Assembly (NCBI GenBank): GCA_965221485.1
Contig: OZ244893.1
Coordinates: 3,038,001-3,102,000, forward strand
DNA: 64,000 nt
Reading direction: 5' to 3'
Source: JAJEBT01 sp965221485
GTDB taxonomy: Bacteria; Pseudomonadota; Alphaproteobacteria; MPNO01; UBA830
Part shown: piece after piece, positions 9,500 to 17,794 of the stretch
Layout of the letters: each line of letters starts with the position of its first letter
Numbering within the stretch: the first letter of the stretch is position 1
The notes under the pieces: generated by a model
What the model was told of the DNA's origin: nothing
Seen by the model: the letters and a program-made list of their open reading frames with translations, nothing else
The model's database searches: none
Made by a program: the position numbers and the translations under genes

Positions 9500-10843
9500 G
9501 TGAAGCGATCTGTGTTCATTCTGGCAGCGTTGGTGTCCGCCATGCTGCTTCCTCCCAGCGCACCGGACTCCACCGCAGCACGAGGACTGCCGCTCATTCG
9601 CGATGCGGAAATCGAGGGAACACTTCGATCCTGGGCCCAACCGTTGGCAGAAGCAGCCAACCTTGTTCCCGAGAACCTGCACCTTCATGTCGTCAGGGAC
9701 GCGGATATCAATGCTTTTGTCGCGGGCGGTCAAAGAATCTTCATGACGACCGGGCTGTTGGCTCGCGCAGAACATCATGAAGCCGTGATGGGCGTGATAG
9801 CCCACGAGCTTGGCCATATTGCCGGCGGGCATGCAGCCAGGATGCAGGGGGCGAGGGAAAACGCCGCGGACGGGGCCATGCTGGGTGTTCTGGCGGGACT
9901 CGTGGTGGGAATGCTGGGGCGGCCGGATGCTGGCATGGCCGTAAGCACCAAACTGCAGGAGTTGGGCCTTGAGTCGTTTGCCAGCTATTCCCGAACACAG
10001 GAAAGATCGGCGGACCGGGTAGCTGTTGATCTCCTCGGCAAGACCGGTATTTCGACCCGGGGCCTGTTGGGTCTCCTGGAAGACCTGGAGCGGCAGGAAC
10101 TCCTTCACCAGGTTCCCCGGAACACATATTTGCGCACCCATCCGGTCACGCGCGAACGGATTGCCTATGTGAGAAGGCACGCGACCAGCACGAGGGATCC
10201 CGTGGCGGAGCAATCGCGGGCCGCCCAGTATGACCGCGTGGTCGCCAAGCTTGAAGGTTTCCTGGAACCACCGGCCAAGACACTACGCAAGCTGGATCCG
10301 GATGACCGTTCCGTCAAGGCACGTTATACCCGTGCGATCGCTCTCTACCGAGACTCCCGGCTGGAAAAGGCGCTTCGGGAAATCGACAGTCTGCTGCACG
10401 AGTTCCCTGAAGATCCGTATTTCTGGGAATTGAGGGGGCAAATGCTGTTCGAACACGGGCGTCTTCAGGAAGCTTTGCCGGCTTATGAAAGGGCGCTGAC
10501 ATTCAAACCTGATGAACCGCTCTTGCTGGCCGGGCTTGCCCATGTGCAGATCGAAATCGGAGATTCCGCAATGCTCGACCGGGCAATGACGAATCTCAAG
10601 AATCTGATTCGCCGCGATCCTCTCCTGCCTCTGGCGTGGCGTCTGTCTGCCATAGCTTATGGTCAGACCGGACAGCGCGGGATGGCGGCACTTTCGCAGG
10701 CCGAAAGCGAGCTCCTGCGAGGACAGTTCGCTCACGCCCGTGATCAGGCCATCAGGGCGCGCCACTTGCTGCCGGAAGGCTCATCCGCACATTTGCGGGC
10801 GGAAGACATCCTGCACATCACAAGACGGGTCATGAGCCGATAG
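9500..10843 (+). CDS. Periplasmic M48 metalloprotease with TPR repeats (BepA-like)
   Basis: Zinc endopeptidase with a C-terminal TPR region, a combination used by BepA-type proteins for outer-membrane protein quality control. The 447-residue protein has a signal peptide (KR then hydrophobic residues 4-19). The HExxH motif HELGH is at 102-106, with a downstream GGHAARM. The probable third zinc ligand is Glu168 in RTQERSADR. A hydrophobic segment (about 128-143) after the active site is typical of the family. TPR-like helices follow from about 265 (YDRVVAKLEG..., AKTLRKLD, YERALTFKPDEP). The start is GTG at 9500; an ATG at 9483 in the same frame runs into a stop after six codons. It is monocistronic. 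Confidence 0.9.
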   Translation: MKRSVFILAALVSAMLLPPSAPDSTAARGLPLIRDAEIEGTLRSWAQPLAEAANLVPENLHLHVVRDADINAFVAGGQRIFMTTGLLARAEHHEAVMGVIAHELGHIAGGHAARMQGARENAADGAMLGVLAGLVVGMLGRPDAGMAVSTKLQELGLESFASYSRTQERSADRVAVDLLGKTGISTRGLLGLLEDLERQELLHQVPRNTYLRTHPVTRERIAYVRRHATSTRDPVAEQSRAAQYDRVVAKLEGFLEPPAKTLRKLDPDDRSVKARYTRAIALYRDSRLEKALREIDSLLHEFPEDPYFWELRGQMLFEHGRLQEALPAYERALTFKPDEPLLLAGLAHVQIEIGDSAMLDRAMTNLKNLIRRDPLLPLAWRLSAIAYGQTGQRGMAALSQAESELLRGQFAHARDQAIRARHLLPEGSSAHLRAEDILHITRRVMSR

Positions 10844-11233
10844 ACTCTTCAACCGTGCGGGCTCGGGTGATGCACACCGGCCTTACAGGTCCGACAGGCT
10901 GAGGTTCCGGATTCCCTGACATCGCATCCGCAGGATCACAGCAGGCCGCCTGATCCTGTTGATCGCAGTCGGAAGCGCAGTCAGGTGCAATCGGTCCGAT
11001 CGGCTTCCCTCCGTCGAGGCCCGGGCGTTGGCTGACGGGTTCAGACCGGTGTCGGCAGACGACGCGTTGTAGCGCTCGGACACCCAGGCCGACGGCAACC
11101 CGCCGGAGCCAGGTGCTGATTTCACTTCCGTCACCGGCAGCAGCGCCCGAAATGGCTTTGAGGGACCTGTCGTTTCTTTCATGTTACTCGCAAACAAGCC
11201 CGACCGGCGGAAGATGGGGCCGGAGTCGCTTGG
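10844..11233. other. Gene-free spacer between convergent genes
   Basis: About 390 bp between the ends of the M48 protease gene and the convergent isomerase gene. A 104-residue minus-strand frame (10883-11197) covers much of it but has no recognised family, no good ribosome binding site and the Ser/Arg-rich composition of a shadow. No clear terminator hairpin with a T-run was seen. Confidence 0.5.
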
Positions 11234-11872
11234 TCAGGCATCAGGCTGTCGGGACGGTTGGGCAGCTTCAAACGCGTCAAGTTCCATGCAGGCGTTGAAG
11301 ATTTTCATGACCGCCGGGTAGCCCGACAGATCACATTTGTAGCGCTGTGCATTGAAGATCTGGGGAACCAGACAGATATCAGCCAGTCCGGGCGCATCGC
11401 CATAGCAGAAACGCCTGCTCTTGCCATCATGCCGAAGATGGTTCTCGATGGCCGCCAGGCCCTCGTGAATCCAGTGGTGATACCAGGTGACATCAACAGC
11501 GGACCGATCCTGGCCCAGCCTGTCCGCAAGAAACTTTAGAACTGCCAGATTGTTGAGAGGATGAATGTCGCAGGCAATGATATTGGCCAAACCCCGCACC
11601 CATGCCCGGTTTTCCTGATCCCCGGGGAGAAAGGGAGGCTCGGGATGGCGTTCGTCGAGATATTCGATGATTGCCATGGACTGGAAGAGGACCTGGTCAC
11701 GGTCGGTGAGCGTAGGAACGCGGCCCTGTGGATTGACAGATTTGTAGGCGTCTGCGAACTGCTCGCCCGCCGGCAAACTGACCGACACATTCTCATAGTC
11801 CAGACCCTTGAGGCCAAGCGCAATGCGAACCCGAAACGCTGCCGATGATCGGGAAAACCCATGCAGTTTCAT
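11234..11872 (-). CDS. maiA: Maleylacetoacetate isomerase-like glutathione S-transferase
   Basis: Zeta-class GST that isomerises maleylacetoacetate to fumarylacetoacetate with glutathione in tyrosine/homogentisate breakdown. The 212-residue length is typical. The N-terminal thioredoxin-like domain carries the zeta-class SSAAFRVRIAL motif (residues 8-18), where the family has S-S-x-x-x-R-V-R-I-A-L. NPQGRVPTL and QSMAIIEYLDE follow, binding glutathione. The helical C-terminal domain includes YGDAPGLADICLVPQ. The ATG at 11872 is chosen because it starts MKLHGFSRS; an in-frame extension to 12226 overlaps the decarboxylase gene and is not credible. No other homogentisate-pathway gene is nearby, so a broader GST role is possible. 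Confidence 0.87.
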   Translation of the reverse strand: MKLHGFSRSSAAFRVRIALGLKGLDYENVSVSLPAGEQFADAYKSVNPQGRVPTLTDRDQVLFQSMAIIEYLDERHPEPPFLPGDQENRAWVRGLANIIACDIHPLNNLAVLKFLADRLGQDRSAVDVTWYHHWIHEGLAAIENHLRHDGKSRRFCYGDAPGLADICLVPQIFNAQRYKCDLSGYPAVMKIFNACMELDAFEAAQPSRQPDA

Positions 11873-11903
11873 GATCCCTCCTGGTGCAGCCGACTGCGGC
11901 GCT

Positions 11904-13034
11904 TCAAAGATAGAATTCCCGAGGCGGCCAGTATCCGTTAAATCCGACCGACGCGTAGGTTGAGGTGTAGGCGCCGGCACCGTGAAATTCAACCCGGTCT
12001 CCTTCGGCGAGCGAAACGGGCAACTCATATCCGGCCTTGTCATAGAGGACATCGACCTCGTCGCAGGTCGGTCCGGCCAGCACCACCGGTCCAACGGCTC
12101 CCCCATCACACGACGTTTTAATCCGGTAACAGATGGCTTCCTCGAAGGTCTCCGCCAGCCCTCCGAATTTGCCGATATCAAGAAACACCCAGCGACGGTC
12201 AGGTTCCCGGGATTTTTCTGCCACAAGGATCACTTCCGACACAATCACGCCTGCATCGCCGACGATTCCCCGGCCTGGTTCTGCCACGATCTTCGGCATC
12301 CCTGTTCCGAAATAATGATCAAGAGCAGAACGAATGGTCGTGCCATATGTGGACAGCGCCGCGACATCCTCCCGGTAGTGGGCGGGAAATCCTCCGCCGA
12401 TATTCAGCAACGACAGGTCATGCCCCGTTTTTTGGAGACGTTCAAAAACCTGGGCCGCTCGACACACCCCGACACGCCATCGCTCAGGGCATCTCTGCTG
12501 GGATCCCACATGAAACGACACGCCAACCGGGCAGAGATCCTGTTCTGCGGCTTCGGTAAGGATTTCGACCGCCATGTCGACAGAGCATCCGAATTTTCGC
12601 GAAAGAGGCCAGTCGGCACCGACACCTTCCATGAAAATTCGGCAGAAGACCTCGGCACCTGGTGCTTCGAGCGCAATTTTCTTCATTTCGGCGCGGCTGT
12701 CGCATGCGAACAGCCGAATGCCCCGTTCATATGCTCTGGCCACATCCCGGGCAATCTTCACAGTATTTCCGAACATGATGCGATCGGGCGAAATTCCCGC
12801 TTTCAGGCACTTGTCGATTTCGCTGAAGCTGGCGGCGTCGAAACCAGATCCCAGGGTTTCAAGGCGCGACAGAACCGGCATCGCCGGATTTGCCTTCATG
12901 GCGTAATACAGGCTGGCCCAGGGCAGGGACTTGGACAATTCCCGGAACCGGGCTTCGATAATGCCGAGATCAACAACGAGACAGGGCGTCTCGGGACGGA
13001 CCTGATCCAGAAACTCGCGGATCCGTGGAGACAT
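11904..13034 (-). CDS. Ornithine/lysine decarboxylase, fold-type III PLP enzyme
   Basis: Alanine-racemase-fold decarboxylase that would make putrescine from ornithine or cadaverine from lysine. The 376-residue size suits the short eukaryote-like/alphaproteobacterial group. The PLP lysine is Lys47 in YYAMKANP. The HVGSQ segment, the GGGFPAHY phosphate-binding loop, the EPGRGIV loop and the GPTCDEVDV motif (Cys and Asp of the second active-site half) are all present. In the family these favour ornithine and/or lysine over diaminopimelate or arginine. It lies 31 bp upstream of the isomerase gene on the same strand, so the two may be co-transcribed, with no obvious metabolic link. Substrate preference is not decidable from the sequence alone. 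Confidence 0.88.
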   Translation of the reverse strand: MSPRIREFLDQVRPETPCLVVDLGIIEARFRELSKSLPWASLYYAMKANPAMPVLSRLETLGSGFDAASFSEIDKCLKAGISPDRIMFGNTVKIARDVARAYERGIRLFACDSRAEMKKIALEAPGAEVFCRIFMEGVGADWPLSRKFGCSVDMAVEILTEAAEQDLCPVGVSFHVGSQQRCPERWRVGVCRAAQVFERLQKTGHDLSLLNIGGGFPAHYREDVAALSTYGTTIRSALDHYFGTGMPKIVAEPGRGIVGDAGVIVSEVILVAEKSREPDRRWVFLDIGKFGGLAETFEEAICYRIKTSCDGGAVGPVVLAGPTCDEVDVLYDKAGYELPVSLAEGDRVEFHGAGAYTSTYASVGFNGYWPPREFYL

Positions 13035-13562
13035 GGGCGTGGCCGCACCTTGAGTTCATGACGAACGTCTTTTAGGGCGTGGAGGGGGTCAAGGCAAAGG
13101 CCCATTTTGGTGTCAGGTGCTGCTGTCAACAGACCCTGTCGACCACCGTACCGGCCAGCGCGATCCGGATCTCGGTCAAAGGACTATGGCCGTGTACCGG
13201 AATCGAATGAAGGTGGCTCGAACTCCCGAGATCCGCAACACAAAATTCGCCGTTGCGAGAGTTTCCAATACCGTCATTTTCGCCTTGAATTTTTTCGGAT
13301 CTCCACTTCCGTCGTGGTCAGAAAAGCGGACATTCTGGGCCCGCAATAGAGTCTGGAGGGGACGTCGTACCCGCAGGGCGGGGCGCGGATTCCGTCGTTT
13401 CCGTTCGGGCACCGGGCTCTCCAGCAGGATCATGCGCTTCGCTCGCGGACCAGCAGAACACTCCAGCGGAAGGTCCGGGAACCACCCTCCGCAGGCGCAG
13501 CATACCGGTCAAACTCCGGGCCGTTGCACGACAGCTCTCCGACCCCTGTCTCGTCCCGGTGC

Positions 13563-13591
13563 GCCGCCGGGCCTGTTGACGCCCCGGCGGC
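13563..13591. repeat. Perfect 9 bp stem hairpin
   Basis: GCCGCCGGG and CCCGGCGGC form a perfect 9 bp inverted repeat around an 11-base loop. No T-run follows on either strand, so it is not a standard intrinsic terminator. It lies in gene-free DNA, and its function is unknown. Confidence 0.6.
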
Positions 13592-13733
13592 ATTGAACCC
13601 GTCGGGTTCGATGCCTTCGCTTCTGCATGCGGCACGTTCCGGAGTTTCGGCCCTCAACGCGGAGTTGCAGGCCATCGCCATTCCCGCAGGCTTTCATCCT
13701 TTCTGCGCCTCTCCTCACCTGAGGCTTCTTCGT

Positions 13734-13755
13734 CAATGGCAACCTGGAATTGCTC
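13734..13755. repeat. Partial copy of the dispersed AATTGC repeat
   Basis: The first part, CAATGGCAAC-TGGAATTGC, matches 50789-50808 with one mismatch. It lies 69 bp left of the fuller copy at 13803, so this region carries two tandem-like occurrences of the same terminal motif. Spaced repeats of this kind are seen near ends of IS21-type elements, but that link is inference. Confidence 0.55.
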
Positions 13756-13802
13756 ATTTTGGAGTGAACCGCTGAATCTGGACAGGGGGTCCGGAGATTT
13801 AG

Positions 13803-13882
13803 GCCACTTGAAATTACACACTTTCCCATCAAGTTTGCCCCAGGTTTCGTAGAGATTCGCGCTTGAGGCTGTTTGGCGTTGC
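13803..13882. repeat. Dispersed 80 bp repeat, copy 1
   Basis: Ungapped comparison with 50793-50872 gives 64 identical positions of 80. Shared landmarks are an AATT-x-CACACTTT block, TTGCCCC-x-GGTTTCGTA, TTCGCGCTTGA and TTTGGCGTTGC. Both copies lie in intergenic DNA. They may be ends or inner pieces of an old mobile element. Confidence 0.75.
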
Positions 13883-14016
13883 AGCCCGCATGGTTGCTGA
13901 ACCGCTTCCATACGGCTCTTTGACACCGCAGTGCTTCAGTCTGTTCCGTTACCTCCATGAACCGCCACGCCTGCTGCCAACCCGAATGACAGGTAATGGA
14001 CGGGGTTCGCAGCCGC

Positions 14017-14035
14017 CTCCCCGCGAGGCGGGGAG
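14017..14035. repeat. Perfect 8 bp GC-rich hairpin
   Basis: CTCCCCGC and GCGGGGAG pair perfectly around a GAG loop. It lies between the repeat region and the aroQ leader. No T-run follows. Similar compact hairpins occur in REP-like elements and at ends of some IS200/IS605 elements, but nothing else here supports either. Confidence 0.6.
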
Positions 14036-14320
14036 CTTCTGATGGGGCGGCCAACGATTGGCGAAATGTTAATCCCGGCTGATCCGCCGCCCGCTCGGAA
14101 ACGAGATGCGGCCAGGTTCTCTGACACTGGAAGAAGCGCGCGATCATCGACCGGGCAGGAGAAAAAGCCTCGGACAGGTCAGCAGCAGGAACGAGTCCCG
14201 ATCACCCTGAGTTCATCGGATCAGTCTTTCCTTTCAAGCTGCCGGGCCATGAGCCGCAGCCGTCCGGAAACAGTGATCTTTTGAAAACCTTCAAAACGAA
14301 AATTTCTCGTTACAGGAATA

Positions 14321-14350
14321 TTGCAGCCTCAAGGGGTCAGGCGGTATTAT
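14321..14350 (+). promoter_or_regulatory. Candidate sigma70 promoter of the aroQ-accBC operon
   Basis: TTGCAG at 14321-14326 and TATTAT at 14345-14350 are separated by 18 bp and lie about 105 bp upstream of the aroQ start. Both hexamers match the consensus at four or more positions. The surrounding DNA is locally AT-rich. This is a pattern match only. Confidence 0.35.
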
Positions 14351-14455
14351 TTTCTCGCCTTTGCGACCGGCAACGGACATTTTCCCTGAAGTCATGTCGG
14401 CACGGACCCATTGCAGTGCAATGCCATCCGGGCAATCGAGCAAACAGGAGGCGGG

Positions 14456-14914
14456 ATGGCAACCCTGAAGCGTGTTCTGGTGTTGAATGGTCCCAATCTC
14501 AACATGCTGGGCGTTCGGGAACCTGAAGTCTATGGAACCCGAACCCTGGAAGACATCCGGCAGAGCTGCGTTGACCATGCAGCATCGGCGGGGCTGGATA
14601 TCGATTTTCGTCAGAGCAACAGCGAGGGCGAACTGGTCACATGGATTCAGGAAGCACGCTCGACTTCTGACGGAATCATCATTAATCCGGCGGGATACAC
14701 CCATACCTCGATTGCAATCAGGGATGCACTGTCACTGACCGGCCTTCCGGTCGTTGAACTCCACCTCACCAATATCCACAACCGGGAGCCGTTTCGCAGC
14801 CAGTCCCATATCTCCCCGGTGGCAACGGGCGTCATATGCGGCTTCGGAGCGTCAGGATACCCTATGGCCATTGACGCGATGGGCGTGTTGCTCGGAAAAC
14901 GCAGGACCGGCTGA
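14456..14914 (+). CDS. aroQ: Type II 3-dehydroquinate dehydratase
   Basis: Cytoplasmic shikimate-pathway enzyme that dehydrates 3-dehydroquinate to 3-dehydroshikimate. The 152-residue length and the motifs LNGPNLNMLGVREPEVYG (catalytic Tyr26 at its end), NPAGYTHTS and ELHLTNIHNREPFR (His103) are diagnostic of the type II dodecameric enzyme. The ATG at 14456 follows an AGGAGGCGGG ribosome binding site, which rules out the in-frame ATG at 14411. The stop TGA overlaps the accB start by one base, so aroQ heads an operon with accB and accC, an arrangement widespread in proteobacteria. Confidence 0.96.
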   Translation: MATLKRVLVLNGPNLNMLGVREPEVYGTRTLEDIRQSCVDHAASAGLDIDFRQSNSEGELVTWIQEARSTSDGIIINPAGYTHTSIAIRDALSLTGLPVVELHLTNIHNREPFRSQSHISPVATGVICGFGASGYPMAIDAMGVLLGKRRTG

Positions 14915-15369
14915 TGACGAAATCCTTCGATGTTGATTCCGAACTGATCCGGAAGCTTGCGCAGCTGCTGGAGCAGACCGGGCTTTCGGAAATCGAATTC
15001 GAATCCGAAGGAAGCCGCATCCGGGTGGCGAAGGGCGCTCCGGGGCTGGTCACTGCCACGCAGACGGTACCGGTTCCCCAGTCACCCCCGCCGGCGCGCG
15101 GGCCTGTCGAGAGGCCCCAGCAGGAAACAAACGCCGGATTGACAATCACCTCCCCGATGGTGGGGACCGCCTATCTCTCTCCCGAACCCGGTGCCCCGCC
15201 CTATGTCGAAGTCGGAGATGCCGTGGCCGAGGACCAGATCATCATGCTGATCGAGGCCATGAAAACCTTCAATCCCATCCGGGCACCCAAAAGCGGGACA
15301 ATCCTGCAAGTTCTGATCGACGATCTGACGCCGGTCGAATTCGGCGAAGAGCTCATCGTGATGGATTGA
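14914..15369 (+). CDS. accB: Biotin carboxyl carrier protein of acetyl-CoA carboxylase
   Basis: Carries the biotin that shuttles carboxylate from biotin carboxylase to carboxyltransferase in the first step of fatty acid synthesis. The 151-residue protein has an N-terminal helical region (1-40), a Pro-rich linker (about 51-75) and a C-terminal biotinyl domain with Lys117 in EAMKTFN as the biotinylation site. The two glycine-containing strands around it (MVGTAYL, PKSGTIL) fit the fold. Its start codon overlaps the aroQ stop (TGATG), implying translational coupling. accC follows after 22 bp. Confidence 0.96.
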   Translation: MTKSFDVDSELIRKLAQLLEQTGLSEIEFESEGSRIRVAKGAPGLVTATQTVPVPQSPPPARGPVERPQQETNAGLTITSPMVGTAYLSPEPGAPPYVEVGDAVAEDQIIMLIEAMKTFNPIRAPKSGTILQVLIDDLTPVEFGEELIVMD

Positions 15370-15391
15370 ACTCGGTCAGGGCGGCAGGCGG

Positions 15392-16744
15392 ATGTTCGAG
15401 AAAATTCTCATCGCCAATCGTGGCGAAGTGGCTCTTCGCATTCATCGAACCTGCCGTGAAATGGGGATTCGAACGGTCGCCGTCCACTCAACCGCGGACG
15501 CTGACGCAATGCATGTGCGTCTTGCAGATGAAAGCGTGTGCCTCGGCCCACCGCCTGCCAGGGACAGCTACCTCAACATTCCGTCCATTGTCTCCGCAGC
15601 CACGATCGTCGGAGCCGATGCCGTGCATCCCGGCTACGGCTTTCTTTCCGAAAACGCACGTTTTGCGCACATACTCGAGGAACACGGCATCGAATTTATC
15701 GGCCCCTCCTCCGAGCATATCGCATTGATGGGAGACAAGGTCGCCGCAAGGGAAGCAGCCGGGACCTATGGCCTTCCGGTCCTGCCGGGTTCCGACGGGG
15801 CCATCGAGACCGCCGAACAGGCTTCCGAAGAAGCGCGTTCCATCGGCTTTCCCGTCCTGATCAAGGCCGCTGGCGGCGGAGGTGGACGGGGCATGCAGCT
15901 GGTGCGCAAGGCGGAAGAAATCCATCGCGCCTACTCGGTCGCCCGAACCGAGGCCCGGGCCAGCTTTGGCAATGATGCCGTCTATATGGAAAAATTTCTG
16001 GAACGCCCGCGGCATATCGAAGTTCAGGTCTTCGGTGATGCCGAGGGCAATACGGTCCATCTCGGTGAACGCGATTGTTCACTGCAACGCAATCAACAAA
16101 AGGTTCTTGAAGAGGCCCGGGCGCCCGCTCTGAGCGACAGCCAAAGGCAGGAAATCGGACAGATCGCCGCCTCCGCCATGCGCCGCCTCGGATACCGGAA
16201 TGCCGGGACGATAGAATTTCTTTACGAAGACGATGAATTTTATTTCATCGAGATGAACACGCGCCTCCAGGTGGAGCACCCGATCACCGAGATGATCACG
16301 GGACTTGATCTGGTTCAGGCCCAGATCCGTGTCGCCGCCGGCGAAGGGCTCGGTCTGTCCCAGGAAGATATCCGCTTCTCCGGTCACGCCATCGAGTGCA
16401 GAATCAACGCGGAAGACCCGGTTACATTCGTTCCCTGTCCCGGACAAATTACTTCCTATCATCCTCCCGGGGGACTTGGTGTACGCGTCGATTCAGGATT
16501 GTATTCGGGTTACGAGGTCCCCCCATATTATGACAGCCTGGTTTCCAAGCTGATCGTTCATGGCGACAACAGGGGTGAGTGCGTCATGCGTCTGCGACGG
16601 GCGCTGGAGGAATATGTCATTGGCGGCATTCGCACGACGATCCCCCTGCATCAGAAAATTGTTGAAAATGCGGACTTTATAAACGGCGATTACAACATTC
16701 ACTGGCTTCACAAATTCGTTGCGTCTGTTTCCGGGAGGGAATAG
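15392..16744 (+). CDS. accC: Biotin carboxylase subunit of acetyl-CoA carboxylase
   Basis: ATP-dependent enzyme that carboxylates biotin on AccB. At 450 residues it has the normal length. It begins MFEKILIANRGEVALRIHR, with the family's start and the first ATP-grasp fold. The glycine-rich loop AAGGGGGRGMQLV, the LGERDCSLQRNQQKVLEE signature and the active-site MNTRLQVEHPITEMITGLD are intact. The gene follows accB by 22 bp; the accB-accC pair is conserved almost universally in proteobacteria. The carboxyltransferase genes accA and accD are not in the window. Confidence 0.97.
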   Translation: MFEKILIANRGEVALRIHRTCREMGIRTVAVHSTADADAMHVRLADESVCLGPPPARDSYLNIPSIVSAATIVGADAVHPGYGFLSENARFAHILEEHGIEFIGPSSEHIALMGDKVAAREAAGTYGLPVLPGSDGAIETAEQASEEARSIGFPVLIKAAGGGGGRGMQLVRKAEEIHRAYSVARTEARASFGNDAVYMEKFLERPRHIEVQVFGDAEGNTVHLGERDCSLQRNQQKVLEEARAPALSDSQRQEIGQIAASAMRRLGYRNAGTIEFLYEDDEFYFIEMNTRLQVEHPITEMITGLDLVQAQIRVAAGEGLGLSQEDIRFSGHAIECRINAEDPVTFVPCPGQITSYHPPGGLGVRVDSGLYSGYEVPPYYDSLVSKLIVHGDNRGECVMRLRRALEEYVIGGIRTTIPLHQKIVENADFINGDYNIHWLHKFVASVSGRE

Positions 16745-16811
16745 GCCAGAAAACCGTGTGATCCGGTCAGGTTCGTCATCTGAAACGCCCGGCCCAAACA
16801 ACATCCCGAGA

Positions 16812-17468
16812 ATGGTGAGCCTCTCTCCTGAATTGCTGTTGCGCGGATACGCGTTTGGAGTGTTCGTCATGGCCGAAGGCCGGGACACCACGCCGCAGGA
16901 TATCCATTGGGTCGATCCTCCGCTGCGAGGCATCCTGCCACTGGACTCCTTCCATGTACCCCGGCGCCTTCGTCGGACAATTCGCAGCGATCGTTTCGAT
17001 ATTCGCTGCAACACCGCCTTTGACAGGGTTGTCTCCTGTTGCGCCGACCCGGGATGGGGCCGCGAGGACTCGTGGATAAATCCGGAGATCGAGCGGCTCT
17101 ATATCGAGCTTCATCACAGAAGGCGCGCCCACAGCGTTGAAGTATTCCGGGACGGCGGTCTGGTCGGCGGCCTTTTTGGCGTCTCGCTGGGGGCGGCATT
17201 CTTTGGTGAGAGTATGTTCAGTCGGGACCGGGACTCCAGCAAGGTCGCGCTGGTCCATCTCGTGGCCAGACTGCGCAAGTCCGGTTATGCCCTTCTCGAC
17301 ACGCAGTTTCACTCAAACCATCTCGACCAGTTCGGCGTGGAGGTGATCTCGCGTCAGCTGTACCGTCAGAAGCTGACAGACGCCCTCGAGACCTCCGTCG
17401 AATTTGACGAAGAACTCAGTCAATCGGAACTTGAGGCCTTCCTGCAATCCACGATCCAGACATCGTAG
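16812..17468 (+). CDS. aat: Leucyl/phenylalanyl-tRNA--protein transferase
   Basis: Transfers Leu or Phe from aminoacyl-tRNA to the N-terminal Arg or Lys of proteins, marking them for ClpS-ClpAP. The 218-residue protein starts at ATG 16812 (MVSLSPELLLRGYAFGVFVMAE), matching the family's LLRAYxxGIFPM start, with Val in place of the usual Pro. An in-frame extension to 16719 overlaps accC and lacks homology. SFHVPRRLRRTIR, WINPEI, HSVEVFRDGGLVGGLFGVSLGAAFFGESM and DTQFHSNHL segments are family hallmarks. Its 3' end overlaps that of the convergent DUF2155 gene by 49 bp. ClpS and ClpA, its functional partners, are encoded 7-8 kb away. Confidence 0.93.
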   Translation: MVSLSPELLLRGYAFGVFVMAEGRDTTPQDIHWVDPPLRGILPLDSFHVPRRLRRTIRSDRFDIRCNTAFDRVVSCCADPGWGREDSWINPEIERLYIELHHRRRAHSVEVFRDGGLVGGLFGVSLGAAFFGESMFSRDRDSSKVALVHLVARLRKSGYALLDTQFHSNHLDQFGVEVISRQLYRQKLTDALETSVEFDEELSQSELEAFLQSTIQTS

Positions 17469-17794
17469 ATCGCATGTTCAAGCGACGAAACGGCCGGGCT
17501 TGACGCAAACATCCATCCCGTGAACAGCTCCTTTGCTGGTTCATCCGGGCGCGTTTCGGATATCTCGAGAAAGGCCACTTTTTCCGGCGACTCTTCAGGC
17601 GGGCGCTTGTAACACCGTCGGATGGTGATCTGCAGCGTGCCGAATCGAACCGTCTGGCCGACGCCAATGCCAAACTGTGTGATACGTCCGGTGATCTTGT
17701 CCAGCCCTTGCAGGACCGCAACATCGTCCGCTGCCCCCGCGTTGCTCCAGAGACCGACAAGCAGCGCGACACAAGCAAGCCTATGGCGGATCAT
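17420..17794 (-). CDS. Exported DUF2155 domain protein
   Basis: A 124-residue protein with a signal peptide (MIRHRLACVALLVGLW..AGA). The mature part carries the DUF2155 core: VAVLQGLDKITGRI, VRFGTLQITIRRCYKRPPEE, AFLEI and FTGWMFASSPAVSSLEHAIYDVWIVDC. The family is of unknown function and common next to aat and NDUFA12 genes in alphaproteobacteria. Two conserved Cys (in IRRCY and IVDC) could form a disulfide in the periplasm. The start at 17794 overlaps the methyltransferase stop by one base (TGATG). Its end overlaps the 3' end of aat on the other strand. Confidence 0.88.
   Translation of the reverse strand: MIRHRLACVALLVGLWSNAGAADDVAVLQGLDKITGRITQFGIGVGQTVRFGTLQITIRRCYKRPPEESPEKVAFLEISETRPDEPAKELFTGWMFASSPAVSSLEHAIYDVWIVDCRKASSSD

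Larger units (their letters stand above)
13035..14455. other. Gene-poor region with hairpins and degenerate repeats
   Basis: About 1.4 kb without a convincing gene. It holds two perfect hairpins (13563-13591 and 14017-14035), a copy of a dispersed 80 bp repeat (13803-13882), and a partial second copy about 70 bp to its left (13734-13755). The right end contains the aroQ leader. Frames of up to 212 codons on the minus strand across 13509-14147 have no recognisable domain. The repeat content suggests eroded mobile DNA. Confidence 0.6.

Noticed and set aside
10883..11197. A 104-codon minus-strand frame between the M48 protease and the isomerase
   Set aside because: Ser/Arg-rich shadow composition, no family and no good start signal.
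13509..14147. A 212-codon minus-strand frame in the gene-poor region
   Set aside because: No domain, no ribosome binding site, and it runs through two repeats and a hairpin.
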